The translations under genes and the position numbers were made by a program. A stretch of 64,000 nucleotides of DNA, taken from Pseudonocardia sp. DSM 110487. Its GTDB lineage: Bacteria > Actinomycetota > Actinomycetes > Mycobacteriales > Pseudonocardiaceae. The stretch's first letter is position 1, and every line of letters begins with the position of its first letter. Below the pieces are notes generated by a model. It searched no databases. It saw only the letters and a list, made by a program, of their open reading frames with translations, and had not been told where the DNA came from. The stretch spans positions 5,394,001-5,458,000 of the forward strand of contig NZ_CP080521.1 in assembly GCF_019468565.1 (NCBI RefSeq). The letters run 5' to 3'. This document shows, piece after piece, positions 57,260 through 64,000 of this stretch.

Positions 57260-59151
57260 ACCCGGGTCACCCGCGCTCCGGCTGTCAGGATCGCTCCCCC
57301 GCCGGCCGGGAGGCGTACCTGCTCATCGCCGAAGTCGACCCCGTCGGGCACGGCCGTGGCACGGGCGGGCGCCGGGTGCAGCGCGGCCGTCGGCTCCAAG
57401 GCCGTGAGGAGCACCGCCTCGGCCTGGCGGGGGGTGGTGATCCGCAGCGTGCGCAGGGTCTTCGTGATCCGGAGGCTGGGGGTGCTGCCGGTGGGGTTGG
57501 CCTCGATCGCGGTGTCGGCCTGCTCCACGCGCTGAGCATCAGATCCGAGGGCCGTCAGCCAGGCCATGCCCGAGCCCGAGCGGATCGCCCACCGGCCGTC
57601 CACCGGCTCCGCGGGCCAGTCGCTGTGCAGCAGGAACGTCCATTCCCGAGGCTCGTCCGCGGCGAGACGGTCTAGCAGCACGAGCCTGCCACGGGGGGTG
57701 ACGACCAGGGTGCGGTCCACCCGCCGCACGCCGAGCGCGGGATCGAACATCGCCGCCGACTCGGCCACGGCGTGCACCCACCCGTCGACGATCGCGACAT
57801 CCCGCACACGGGGCTGCGATTCGTGAGGAAGGCCCTGGTAGACGTGGTAGCGGCCCTCCCCCGCCCAGCCCTGCCCGTCGACGAGCACGAGGTTGTGCTC
57901 GGCCGCTCGCTTGGCGTTGCTGTAGCCGCAGTCGACGGCGAGGAACGCGCCGTGCGCGGCGAGCACGAACGCCCCGGCGTCGGGGTGGTGGTGGCCGGCG
58001 GACAGCGTCTCCCAGCCGCGCTCGCGGCGGAACCGCTCGGCCGTCTCCCACGCGGTGTGCCCGCCGCCCGGGGCGGCCTTGAAGCTGACGAACGCGGCGT
58101 CGTCGGCCCATGACGTGCGGGCGGTGACCTGGCCGAGGTCCGGGAAGTAGGCCGCGGTGGGCTCGCTCGCCGGGTCGACCGGGGCGACGGCCGGGTCGTA
58201 CCAGAGCAGCTCGTAGAACGCCTCGGGCATCACGCCGGGCTTGACGCCCGATGCGTAGGCCTCGCGCCAGAAGTGCCGTCGCGCGACCCGGTCGGCGAGC
58301 CATTGGGCCCGGCCGTCGCCGTAGGCCGACGCGAGCCGGTGGTAGAGCGCCACGCTGTGGCCGCTGCGGCGGTCGTGGCAGTCGCCGTGGTCGACGTTCT
58401 CCTCGAACCCGGGCGCGCACTGGTGCAGCCGCCAGGTGAACGTGTTGGCCATGAACTCGCCGCGGCGCCACCAGTCGACGCCCTCGGTGCGCTGGATGAG
58501 GTCGAGGTAGATCGCGAGCCACGGCACGCCGTAGCGCCAGTAGACGACGCCCTCGGAGTCGGACCCGTCGGCCGGCATGAGGTCGAGGACCTGGGCGAAG
58601 TTCTCCTTGGCCCGTGCGGTCCACTCCGGCCGGTCGAGGGCGTATCCGGCGGTGGCGAGGCCCGCGTAGCAGATCCAGTTGTGGTTCTGCCAGAAGCTGG
58701 ACGACCACCAGGTGCCCTCGGTCTCCACCGCGAACGTGTGGAGCCGCTCCCCCTGCAGCTCCAGCTTGGCGCGCAGCGCGGCGGCGCGGTCGGCCGGGAG
58801 GTCGTCGCGCAGCCAGGAGTACGCGAGCGACAGCCCGTGCAGCAGCCACCCCGCGTCCAGGTCGTGGTCGGGCAGCTTGGCCTTGCCCCAGTGCGGGTAG
58901 GAGATGGCCGTGCCGATCCAGCGCCACGCCTCGTCGAGGTACCCGCGCTGCCCGGTGAGCCGGTAGGCGAGGGCGAGGTTGGCCGCCGCGGGGCCGAAGT
59001 AGGTGATGCTCGCGGTCGGGTGCTCGGGCGGCGGGGTCTGGCCGCGGTACCAGTCGCACTGCTCGGCCAGCCGCCGCCACTGCGCGGCGTGGGTGGTGGT
59101 GAGGGCGGCGCGTAGCTCGTCGACGCGGCCGGCGATCAGGAGCGGCTCCAT
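57256..59151 (-). CDS. Heparinase II/III-like polysaccharide lyase
   Basis: 631 aa. An N-terminal (alpha/alpha) toroid (YLDEAWRWIGTAISYPHWGK, SFWQNHNWICYAGLATAG, DGSDSEGVVYWRYGVPWLAI) is followed by a beta-sandwich domain with the family hallmark GHHHPDAGAFVLAAHGAFLAVDCGY. SFWQNHNW and the HHHPDAG histidines are candidate catalytic or metal residues. No signal peptide, so it acts on imported oligouronides. It starts at ATG 59151 with GGAGAGG, sharing one base with the preceding stop (TAATG). Confidence 0.82.
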   Translation of the reverse strand: MEPLLIAGRVDELRAALTTTHAAQWRRLAEQCDWYRGQTPPPEHPTASITYFGPAAANLALAYRLTGQRGYLDEAWRWIGTAISYPHWGKAKLPDHDLDAGWLLHGLSLAYSWLRDDLPADRAAALRAKLELQGERLHTFAVETEGTWWSSSFWQNHNWICYAGLATAGYALDRPEWTARAKENFAQVLDLMPADGSDSEGVVYWRYGVPWLAIYLDLIQRTEGVDWWRRGEFMANTFTWRLHQCAPGFEENVDHGDCHDRRSGHSVALYHRLASAYGDGRAQWLADRVARRHFWREAYASGVKPGVMPEAFYELLWYDPAVAPVDPASEPTAAYFPDLGQVTARTSWADDAAFVSFKAAPGGGHTAWETAERFRRERGWETLSAGHHHPDAGAFVLAAHGAFLAVDCGYSNAKRAAEHNLVLVDGQGWAGEGRYHVYQGLPHESQPRVRDVAIVDGWVHAVAESAAMFDPALGVRRVDRTLVVTPRGRLVLLDRLAADEPREWTFLLHSDWPAEPVDGRWAIRSGSGMAWLTALGSDAQRVEQADTAIEANPTGSTPSLRITKTLRTLRITTPRQAEAVLLTALEPTAALHPAPARATAVPDGVDFGDEQVRLPAGGGAILTAGARVTRV

Positions 59152-60659
59152 TACCTCTCCACGCGGTAGGTCGATCGGAAGGTCACGGTGGTGGCGTCCT
59201 CGGCCACCCAGTCGACGTGGGTGCGGGTGCGCTGCGGGTCGTCGGCCGGGCCAGGGCCGGGGCGGGCGACGAACCGCGCTGCCGCGCCCGACGCCGTGTG
59301 CGTTCCTTGCAGGCCCGCGTCCCAGCCGGTGTGGACCTCGCCGTCCTGGCCGGTGCGGACCGTGAGTGGCGCGTCCGGACGCAGGTGCGCGGCGATCCGC
59401 CGGGGCCGGTCGGTCGTGACGGACAGCTCGTCGCGCAGCGTGCCGTCGGGAGCCAGCGCCACCCGGCGCACGGCGCTCACGCCCTCGTATGCGGTGCCGC
59501 ACGCCACGGTGATCTCGTCCGACCCGGCGCTCACCAGCTCCCCCGCGCACTCGGCCTGGTCGAGGCCGTCGACGGAGAACGTGGGGTGCGCCGCCGTGGA
59601 GGCGTAGTAGCGGCGCCACTGCGTGTGCCCGTACGGGACCTGCCCCGGGTCGGGCTGCCACGGGACGGCATCGCCGTAGAGGTAGAGCGAGAGCGTGTCG
59701 AGGTGACCGTGTGATCCGCCGTGAGGCCCGTAGGCGACGATCGCCTGCACGCCTGCCGCATGCAGGATGGCGTAACCGGCGTCCCGGTACACCGTGACCG
59801 GACGCCGTGGTGCGGGCTTCATGTTCAGCTCGGCGAGCTCCCGGTCCCACTCCGCACGTCGGTACGGGCCGTCCTGCAACGACGGCAGCAGCCCGCCGGG
59901 CGTCACGAGCACCCGCAGCACGTCGGCCATCGCCTCGATCCGCCCCCGCACGGTGGCCGGCACCTTCACACCGGGAACGGCCTTGATCGCGTGCCGGTAG
60001 GCCCGCAGTACGAACGAGTGGTAGTAGGTGCTCGCCTCCCACTCCCAGCCGTCGGGGTGGGTCGCGGCGACCACGTGCGCGAAGATCCCGTGCCGGCCGT
60101 CGAGCCACTCGGGCTTCCCGGTGCACGCCGCGCCCGCCGCGTCCAGCCACGCGGTGTAGTTGGAGCGGAAGCGGCCCTCGGCGACCAGTGAGTCGCGGGC
60201 CACGCGGGCGGCCTCCGCCAGCGCCGCCGTGAGCTCCGGCACCGGGTCGCCGAGCAGCCGCGCGGCCCGCCCGATCGTCACGGCCCAGATCGCCTCGGTG
60301 AGCGCCTGCTGGAACAGGCGCCCGCGCAGCATCCAGCCCGCGGCGCCGTTGTGCCCGGTGGTGCCCAGCGCCGCGTAGCGGTCGGCGTACTCGCGCAGAA
60401 GCGCGGTGGCGGCGGCCCGCTCGTCCGGCGAGCCCGACGCGGCCGCGAGGATCGCCCGCGCGCACGCCTGGTGGGCGAGCACGGTCCAGGCGCCGCGCAC
60501 GTCGGCGGTGTCGATCCGGCAGCCGTGCGCGCACGGTGCCCCGCCGGAGGGGAACTCGCCGGTGAGCAGGCCGACGTGCTCGAGCTCCACCCCGTGGGCA
60601 GGGCAGACGTAGTGGTGCCACCAGCCGCCCCGCTCACCCGGCAGGACGATCGGGCTCAC
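59151..60659 (-). CDS. Second heparinase II/III-like protein
   Basis: 502 aa. It starts with a domain containing CPAHGVELEH and CAHGCRIDTAD, a possible zinc site. An alpha-toroid follows (FRSNYTAWLDAAGAACTG, WEWEASTYYHSFVLRAYRHA), then a beta domain with GPHGGSHGHLDTLSLYLYG, the counterpart of the HHxPDxG motif in its neighbour. The pair differ enough that they probably cut different linkages. GTG start overlaps the SDR stop (GTGA). Confidence 0.78.
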   Translation of the reverse strand: MSPIVLPGERGGWWHHYVCPAHGVELEHVGLLTGEFPSGGAPCAHGCRIDTADVRGAWTVLAHQACARAILAAASGSPDERAAATALLREYADRYAALGTTGHNGAAGWMLRGRLFQQALTEAIWAVTIGRAARLLGDPVPELTAALAEAARVARDSLVAEGRFRSNYTAWLDAAGAACTGKPEWLDGRHGIFAHVVAATHPDGWEWEASTYYHSFVLRAYRHAIKAVPGVKVPATVRGRIEAMADVLRVLVTPGGLLPSLQDGPYRRAEWDRELAELNMKPAPRRPVTVYRDAGYAILHAAGVQAIVAYGPHGGSHGHLDTLSLYLYGDAVPWQPDPGQVPYGHTQWRRYYASTAAHPTFSVDGLDQAECAGELVSAGSDEITVACGTAYEGVSAVRRVALAPDGTLRDELSVTTDRPRRIAAHLRPDAPLTVRTGQDGEVHTGWDAGLQGTHTASGAAARFVARPGPGPADDPQRTRTHVDWVAEDATTVTFRSTYRVER

Positions 60660-61423
60660 CGGAAGCCGACGCCCCCGTCGATGTCGATGGTGGTGCCGTT
60701 GATGAACGCGGCCTCGTCGGAGCAGAGCCAGACCACCGCGCCTGCGACGTCGGTGACCGTGCCACCGTGGCCCAGCGCGATCCCGCCGACCATCGCCTGC
60801 TGCGCCTGCGGCGGGGTGAACGTGTCGTGGAACGCGGTGCCGCCGATGAACCCGGGGGCGAGCGCGTTGACCGTGATCCCGGCCGGGCCGAGCTCCTTGG
60901 CCAGGCCCTTGGTCAACCCGATGACCCCGGCCTTCGAGGCGGCGTAGACGGCCGCGCCGGTGCCGCCGCCGTTGTGCGCGGCGAGCGAGGCCATCGTGAC
61001 GACGCGCCCGGCCGTGCCGGCGGCCCTGAGGTGCGGGATCGCGGCGCGCACGGTGCGGAACGTGGACCCGAGGTTGACCTCGACCACCTTGCTGAAGTGC
61101 TCGTCGGTCATGTCGGCCACCGGGGAGCGCCCGACGAGGTGCCCCGCGTTGGTCACGAGGATCTCCAGGCCGCCGAGGAAGCCCACGGCCTCGTCGACGA
61201 GGCGGTCGACCTCGGCGGTGACCGTGACGTCCGCGCCGATCGCGGTGGCCTTGCGCCCCAGCGCGCCGATCCGCTCGACCACCTCGGCCGCCGGTCCCCC
61301 GGAGTGCCCGTAGTGCACGACGACGTCGGCGCCCGCGGCCGCCAGTGCCTCGGCGATACCGGCGCCGATGCCGTGACCTGCGCCGGTGACCAGGGCGCGA
61401 CGGCCCGTCAGATCGAAACTCAC
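60656..61423 (-). CDS. SDR-family oxidoreductase
   Basis: 255 aa classical SDR. Cofactor loop TGAGHGIGAGIAEAL, NAG at VTNAGHLVG, catalytic Ser in VTMASLAAHN and YxxxK in YAASKAG. Residues after the second strand (HYGHSG) hint at NADP preference. AAGGAG precedes GTG 61423. Beside two lyase-like genes it may reduce the unsaturated uronate product (4-deoxy-5-keto-uronate) or a keto-uronate. Confidence 0.88.
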   Translation of the reverse strand: MSFDLTGRRALVTGAGHGIGAGIAEALAAAGADVVVHYGHSGGPAAEVVERIGALGRKATAIGADVTVTAEVDRLVDEAVGFLGGLEILVTNAGHLVGRSPVADMTDEHFSKVVEVNLGSTFRTVRAAIPHLRAAGTAGRVVTMASLAAHNGGGTGAAVYAASKAGVIGLTKGLAKELGPAGITVNALAPGFIGGTAFHDTFTPPQAQQAMVGGIALGHGGTVTDVAGAVVWLCSDEAAFINGTTIDIDGGVGFR

Positions 61424-61436
61424 ACGATCTCCTTGC

Positions 61437-62354
61437 TCACTTGATTCCTGCCGTGGCGAAGCCTTGCACGAAGTATCGCTGGGTGAACAGGAACAACACG
61501 ATCATCGGGAGGGTGGCGAGCACCGTCCCCGCCATCAGGTACTCCCACAGCACCCGGTCGGTCTCCCGGAACGCGGCCAGCCCGACCTGGATGACCCGCA
61601 GGTCGTTGCTGCGCGTGACGATCAGCGGCCACACGAAGTTGTTCCAGCTGTTCTCGAAGGTGATGAGAGCGACCGTTGCGATCGCCGGCTTCATCAAGGG
61701 GGTCATGACCCGGGCGAAGATGCCGAACTCGCTCAGCCCGTCCATCCGAGCCGCCTCCTCGAGCTCGCGGGGCAGCGACAGGTAGAACTGGCGGAACAGG
61801 AAGATCGCCAGCGGGGTGACGGCGCCCGGCACGATCAGGCCCCACCACGAGTCCAGCCAGCCGCTGCCGCCGCGGCCCAGGAAGTCGTTGCCGCCGAAGA
61901 ACGGCATGGTCTTCGCGATCAAGTACTGCGGCACGATCTTCGAGAACGTCGGGATCATCATCGCCGCGAGCACGAGCAGCATCAACAGCGACCGTCCCCG
62001 GAACTCGACGCGCGCGAGCGCGTAGCCGGCCATCGCGGCGATGACCACGTTGATGACGGTGTGCGAGACGGCGATGACCAGGCTGTTGCGGAAGTAGGTA
62101 CCGAACGGGGCCCATTCGAGGGCCTCGGGGTAGTTGGCCCAGTCCCACACGCTCGGCAGCAGCGTCGGCGGGTAGGCCAGTACCTCCTCGCTCGTCTTGA
62201 GCGACGTCAGCACCATCCACACGAACGGTGCGACCATCACCAGCGACAGCAGGATCAGCACCGCGTGCAGCACAACCTGCCCGGGCCGGGGCATACCCCC
62301 CGTCCGCCCCGGCCCGGGCGCCCCCGACTCAGGCAGCCCCACCTCAGGAAGCAT
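61437..62354 (-). CDS. Sugar ABC transporter permease (MalG type)
   Basis: 305 aa with six helices; Pro/Gly-rich 25-residue N-terminus. EAA loop: LSLPRELEEAARMDGLSEFGIFARVMTPL. End FLFTQRYFVQGFATAGIK as in MalG proteins. The start overlaps the previous permease by 11 bp. It belongs to the second sugar operon. Confidence 0.9.
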   Translation of the reverse strand: MLPEVGLPESGAPGPGRTGGMPRPGQVVLHAVLILLSLVMVAPFVWMVLTSLKTSEEVLAYPPTLLPSVWDWANYPEALEWAPFGTYFRNSLVIAVSHTVINVVIAAMAGYALARVEFRGRSLLMLLVLAAMMIPTFSKIVPQYLIAKTMPFFGGNDFLGRGGSGWLDSWWGLIVPGAVTPLAIFLFRQFYLSLPRELEEAARMDGLSEFGIFARVMTPLMKPAIATVALITFENSWNNFVWPLIVTRSNDLRVIQVGLAAFRETDRVLWEYLMAGTVLATLPMIVLFLFTQRYFVQGFATAGIK

Positions 62355-63294
62355 CGTCTCTCCCGGTGATGCGCCTGCCGACGATCGTCAGCACGAGCAG
62401 GAAGGCGAAGAGCACCACGCTCTGCGCGCTCGCCGTGCTCATGTCGAACCGTTGGAACGCGGACTCGTAGATCTCGTAGGTCATCACCGTCGTCGCGTTC
62501 GCCGGCCCACCCCGCGGGGTCAGCACGTAGAACTGTTCGAACACCTGGAACGAGTCGATCAGCGAGATGATGAAGACGAAGAAGGTGGCGGGCCCCAGCA
62601 GGGGGAGCGTGATCGAGACGAACCGGCGCACCGCGCTCGCGCCGTCGATCTCCGCCGCCTCGTACAGCTCCTCGGGGATGTTCTGCAGCGCCGCGAGGTA
62701 GATGACCATCTTCAGGCCGATGCCCTTCCAGATGCTCATCAGGATCACCGAGGTCATCGCCCACGTCGGGTCGGCGGCCCATGCGGGGCCGCGAATGCCG
62801 AACCACGACAGGACCCCGTTGATCACCCCGACATTCGGCTCGTACATCCACGCCCAGACCAGCGCGATCGCGACGGTCGCCGTGATGTGCGGCATGAAGA
62901 TCGCCGTGCGGTACCACGCCCGTGCGCGCAGCTTCGCGTTGAGCAATGCGGCGATGACGACGGCGATCGCCATCGCGACGGGCACCGTGAAGAACGTGTA
63001 GACGAGCGTGTGCCAGACCGCGGTCCACCACGTGGGGTTCGAGAGGACCGCGACGAAGTTGTCGAGGCCGGCCCAGGTCATCGTCCCGGCGAGGATGTCG
63101 TAGTGGGTGACCGCCAGCACGAACGTCGCCACGGTCGGGATGCCGATCCACCACACCAGGTGCACGAGCGCCGGGGCGAGCATCAGGTACGCGGTGCGGC
63201 GCCGCTCGTGGCCGAAGCGCCGGTACCGGGCGCGGGGTGCAGGAGGGCGCGCCCGGGCGGCGGTAGGAGCCGTTGCAGTGCTCATGCGGGTCAC
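62344..63294 (-). CDS. Sugar ABC transporter permease (MalF type)
   Basis: 316 aa, six helices after an Arg/Pro-rich cytosolic N-terminus. EAA loop: QNIPEELYEAAEIDGASAVRRFVSITLPL. GTG 63294 overlaps the binding-protein stop (GTGA). MTRMS at the start also offers ATG 63285. Confidence 0.9.
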   Translation of the reverse strand: MTRMSTATAPTAARARPPAPRARYRRFGHERRRTAYLMLAPALVHLVWWIGIPTVATFVLAVTHYDILAGTMTWAGLDNFVAVLSNPTWWTAVWHTLVYTFFTVPVAMAIAVVIAALLNAKLRARAWYRTAIFMPHITATVAIALVWAWMYEPNVGVINGVLSWFGIRGPAWAADPTWAMTSVILMSIWKGIGLKMVIYLAALQNIPEELYEAAEIDGASAVRRFVSITLPLLGPATFFVFIISLIDSFQVFEQFYVLTPRGGPANATTVMTYEIYESAFQRFDMSTASAQSVVLFAFLLVLTIVGRRITGRDDAS

Positions 63295-64000
63295 CCGGTG
63301 GCGGCCGTGGCCTCGGCCGCGAAGTCGTCGAGCGCCTGTTGCGGGGTCTTCTGACCCAGCATCGCGCTCTCGATCGCGGCCTTGAACCCGTTGCGGATCT
63401 CGAGCCAGGCCGGCACACCGCCCTCGGAGTAGGCGTTGTCGAGGTTCGCCATGGCGAACTGGATCGCCTTGTTGCCCTGCACGAACTCGGAGGACTCCAG
63501 CGACCGCAGCGCCGGAATGTTGCCCCGCTGCTCGTTCGCCGCGAGCATGGGCCCCTCGGATGCGAGGAACTCCGCGAAGGCCTTCGCCGCGGCCGGGTTG
63601 CGGCTCTGCGCCGCCACGGTGGCGAGCGTGCCGCCCTGGAACACGGCCGGGCGCTCGTTGGTGATCACGAAGAACCCGATCTTGTCCTGGGCGATCAGGT
63701 CGGGAGCCGTCCGCTCGATCTCGGACCAGAAGTTGTGGTGGCCGACCATCAGCGCCGCCCGCCCCTGGGCCATCACGTTGCCGGTCGGCGACTGCGGCTG
63801 GGTGAAACCGATGTCCTCGCTGCGGTCGGCCTGGAAGACGTCGACCATGAACTGCAACGCCCCGACACCCTGTGGCGAGTTGAACGCGGGCTTTCCGTCG
63901 GGGGCGAACAGCTCACCCCCGTTGGCCCACAACAACGTCTCGAACGCCTGCCGAGGATCGATGCTGAGCACGTCCAGCCCCGCGCGCACCAGCGTGCCGT
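63291..64000 (-). CDS. Sugar ABC substrate-binding protein (C-terminal part)
   Basis: Partial: the gene enters from beyond position 64000, so the signal peptide and N-terminal domain are missing. The visible about 236 residues show solute-binding family 1 features: DPRQAFETLLWANGGELF, MAQGRAALMVGHHNFWSE and AKAFAEFLASEGPMLAANE. It supplies the two permeases encoded downstream. Confidence 0.88.
   Translation of the reverse strand, partial: GTLVRAGLDVLSIDPRQAFETLLWANGGELFAPDGKPAFNSPQGVGALQFMVDVFQADRSEDIGFTQPQSPTGNVMAQGRAALMVGHHNFWSEIERTAPDLIAQDKIGFFVITNERPAVFQGGTLATVAAQSRNPAAAKAFAEFLASEGPMLAANEQRGNIPALRSLESSEFVQGNKAIQFAMANLDNAYSEGGVPAWLEIRNGFKAAIESAMLGQKTPQQALDDFAAEATAATG

Noticed and set aside
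57256..60621. A single 1121-residue lyase fusion
   Set aside because: The portion beyond 59151 is an off-frame shadow of the second lyase gene; a ribosome site precedes ATG 59151.
1..64000. tRNA, rRNA or CRISPR array
   Set aside because: No cloverleaf with conserved GTTCGA loop, no rRNA-like tract and no regularly spaced repeats were found by eye on either strand.

Overview
The window is very GC-rich DNA with GTG/ATG starts, strong third-position GC and many 4-bp ATGA/GTGA gene overlaps. Together with an XRE(DUF5753)-DUF397 cassette, NarL-type two-component systems, an actinobacterial-style alanine dehydrogenase/Lrp pair and a degenerate nitrate-sensor-like histidine kinase, this points to an actinomycete, most likely a member of the Pseudonocardiaceae. 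I see no tRNA, rRNA or CRISPR. The last gene runs off the right edge.

0-15.6 kb holds mostly housekeeping and single-gene functions: a secreted S8 protease, a DinB polymerase, a methyltransferase, proline iminopeptidase, two cobalamin genes (cobF-cobK), a diacylglycerol-kinase-family lipid kinase, alanine dehydrogenase with a divergent Lrp regulator, an ECF-type sigma factor, a PLP enzyme, a histidine-kinase-like protein without a sensor, a BNR-repeat protein coupled to a MoaD/ThiS-like sulfur carrier, and a YciO/Sua5 protein. Several gaps carry palindromic repeats, and one carries a 162-bp MITE.

15.7-23.6 kb is an aldarate (glucarate/galactarate) module: two enolase-superfamily dehydratases, 5-dehydro-4-deoxyglucarate dehydratase, a LysR regulator, and a tctCBA tripartite tricarboxylate-type transporter with a UspA protein. 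Two promoters in the module share a spaced box plus -35/-10, which suggests one LysR regulon. The dehydratase mRNA looks leaderless.

23.6-26.9 kb is a TetR / UMF1-type MFS / ATP-grasp unit with matching operators. 27-32.4 kb is a complete branched-chain-amino-acid-type ABC operon (livKHMGF), next to a response regulator whose kinase partner is a wreck (33.25-33.65 kb). 34-38.8 kb holds DUF998/TetR, an orphan Clp-N protein and an intact NarL-type kinase/regulator pair.

38.8-41.6 kb is mobile-element debris: an integrase-core relic and an IS256-family element whose transposase lacks the segment with the first catalytic Asp. Its best-matching right end lies beyond an NTF2-like passenger gene. 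41.7-45.4 kb has a rubber-oxygenase-family protein, a methyltransferase and an XRE/DUF397 cassette.

45.5-54.6 kb is a pentose/xylo-oligosaccharide operon: ABC importer, GH39 glycosidase, aldehyde dehydrogenase, DapA-like lyase/dehydratase and IlvD/Edd sugar-acid dehydratase. This gene set fits a Weimberg-type route to 2-oxoglutarate. It is preceded by an 11-codon leader ORF and a perfect lac-type operator, with a divergent GntR regulator. After an ArsR-phosphatase/VOC pair, 56.6-64 kb is a second sugar ABC operon with an SDR, two heparinase-II/III-like proteins and a YesL-like protein, probably for uptake and breakdown of uronate-containing oligosaccharides.
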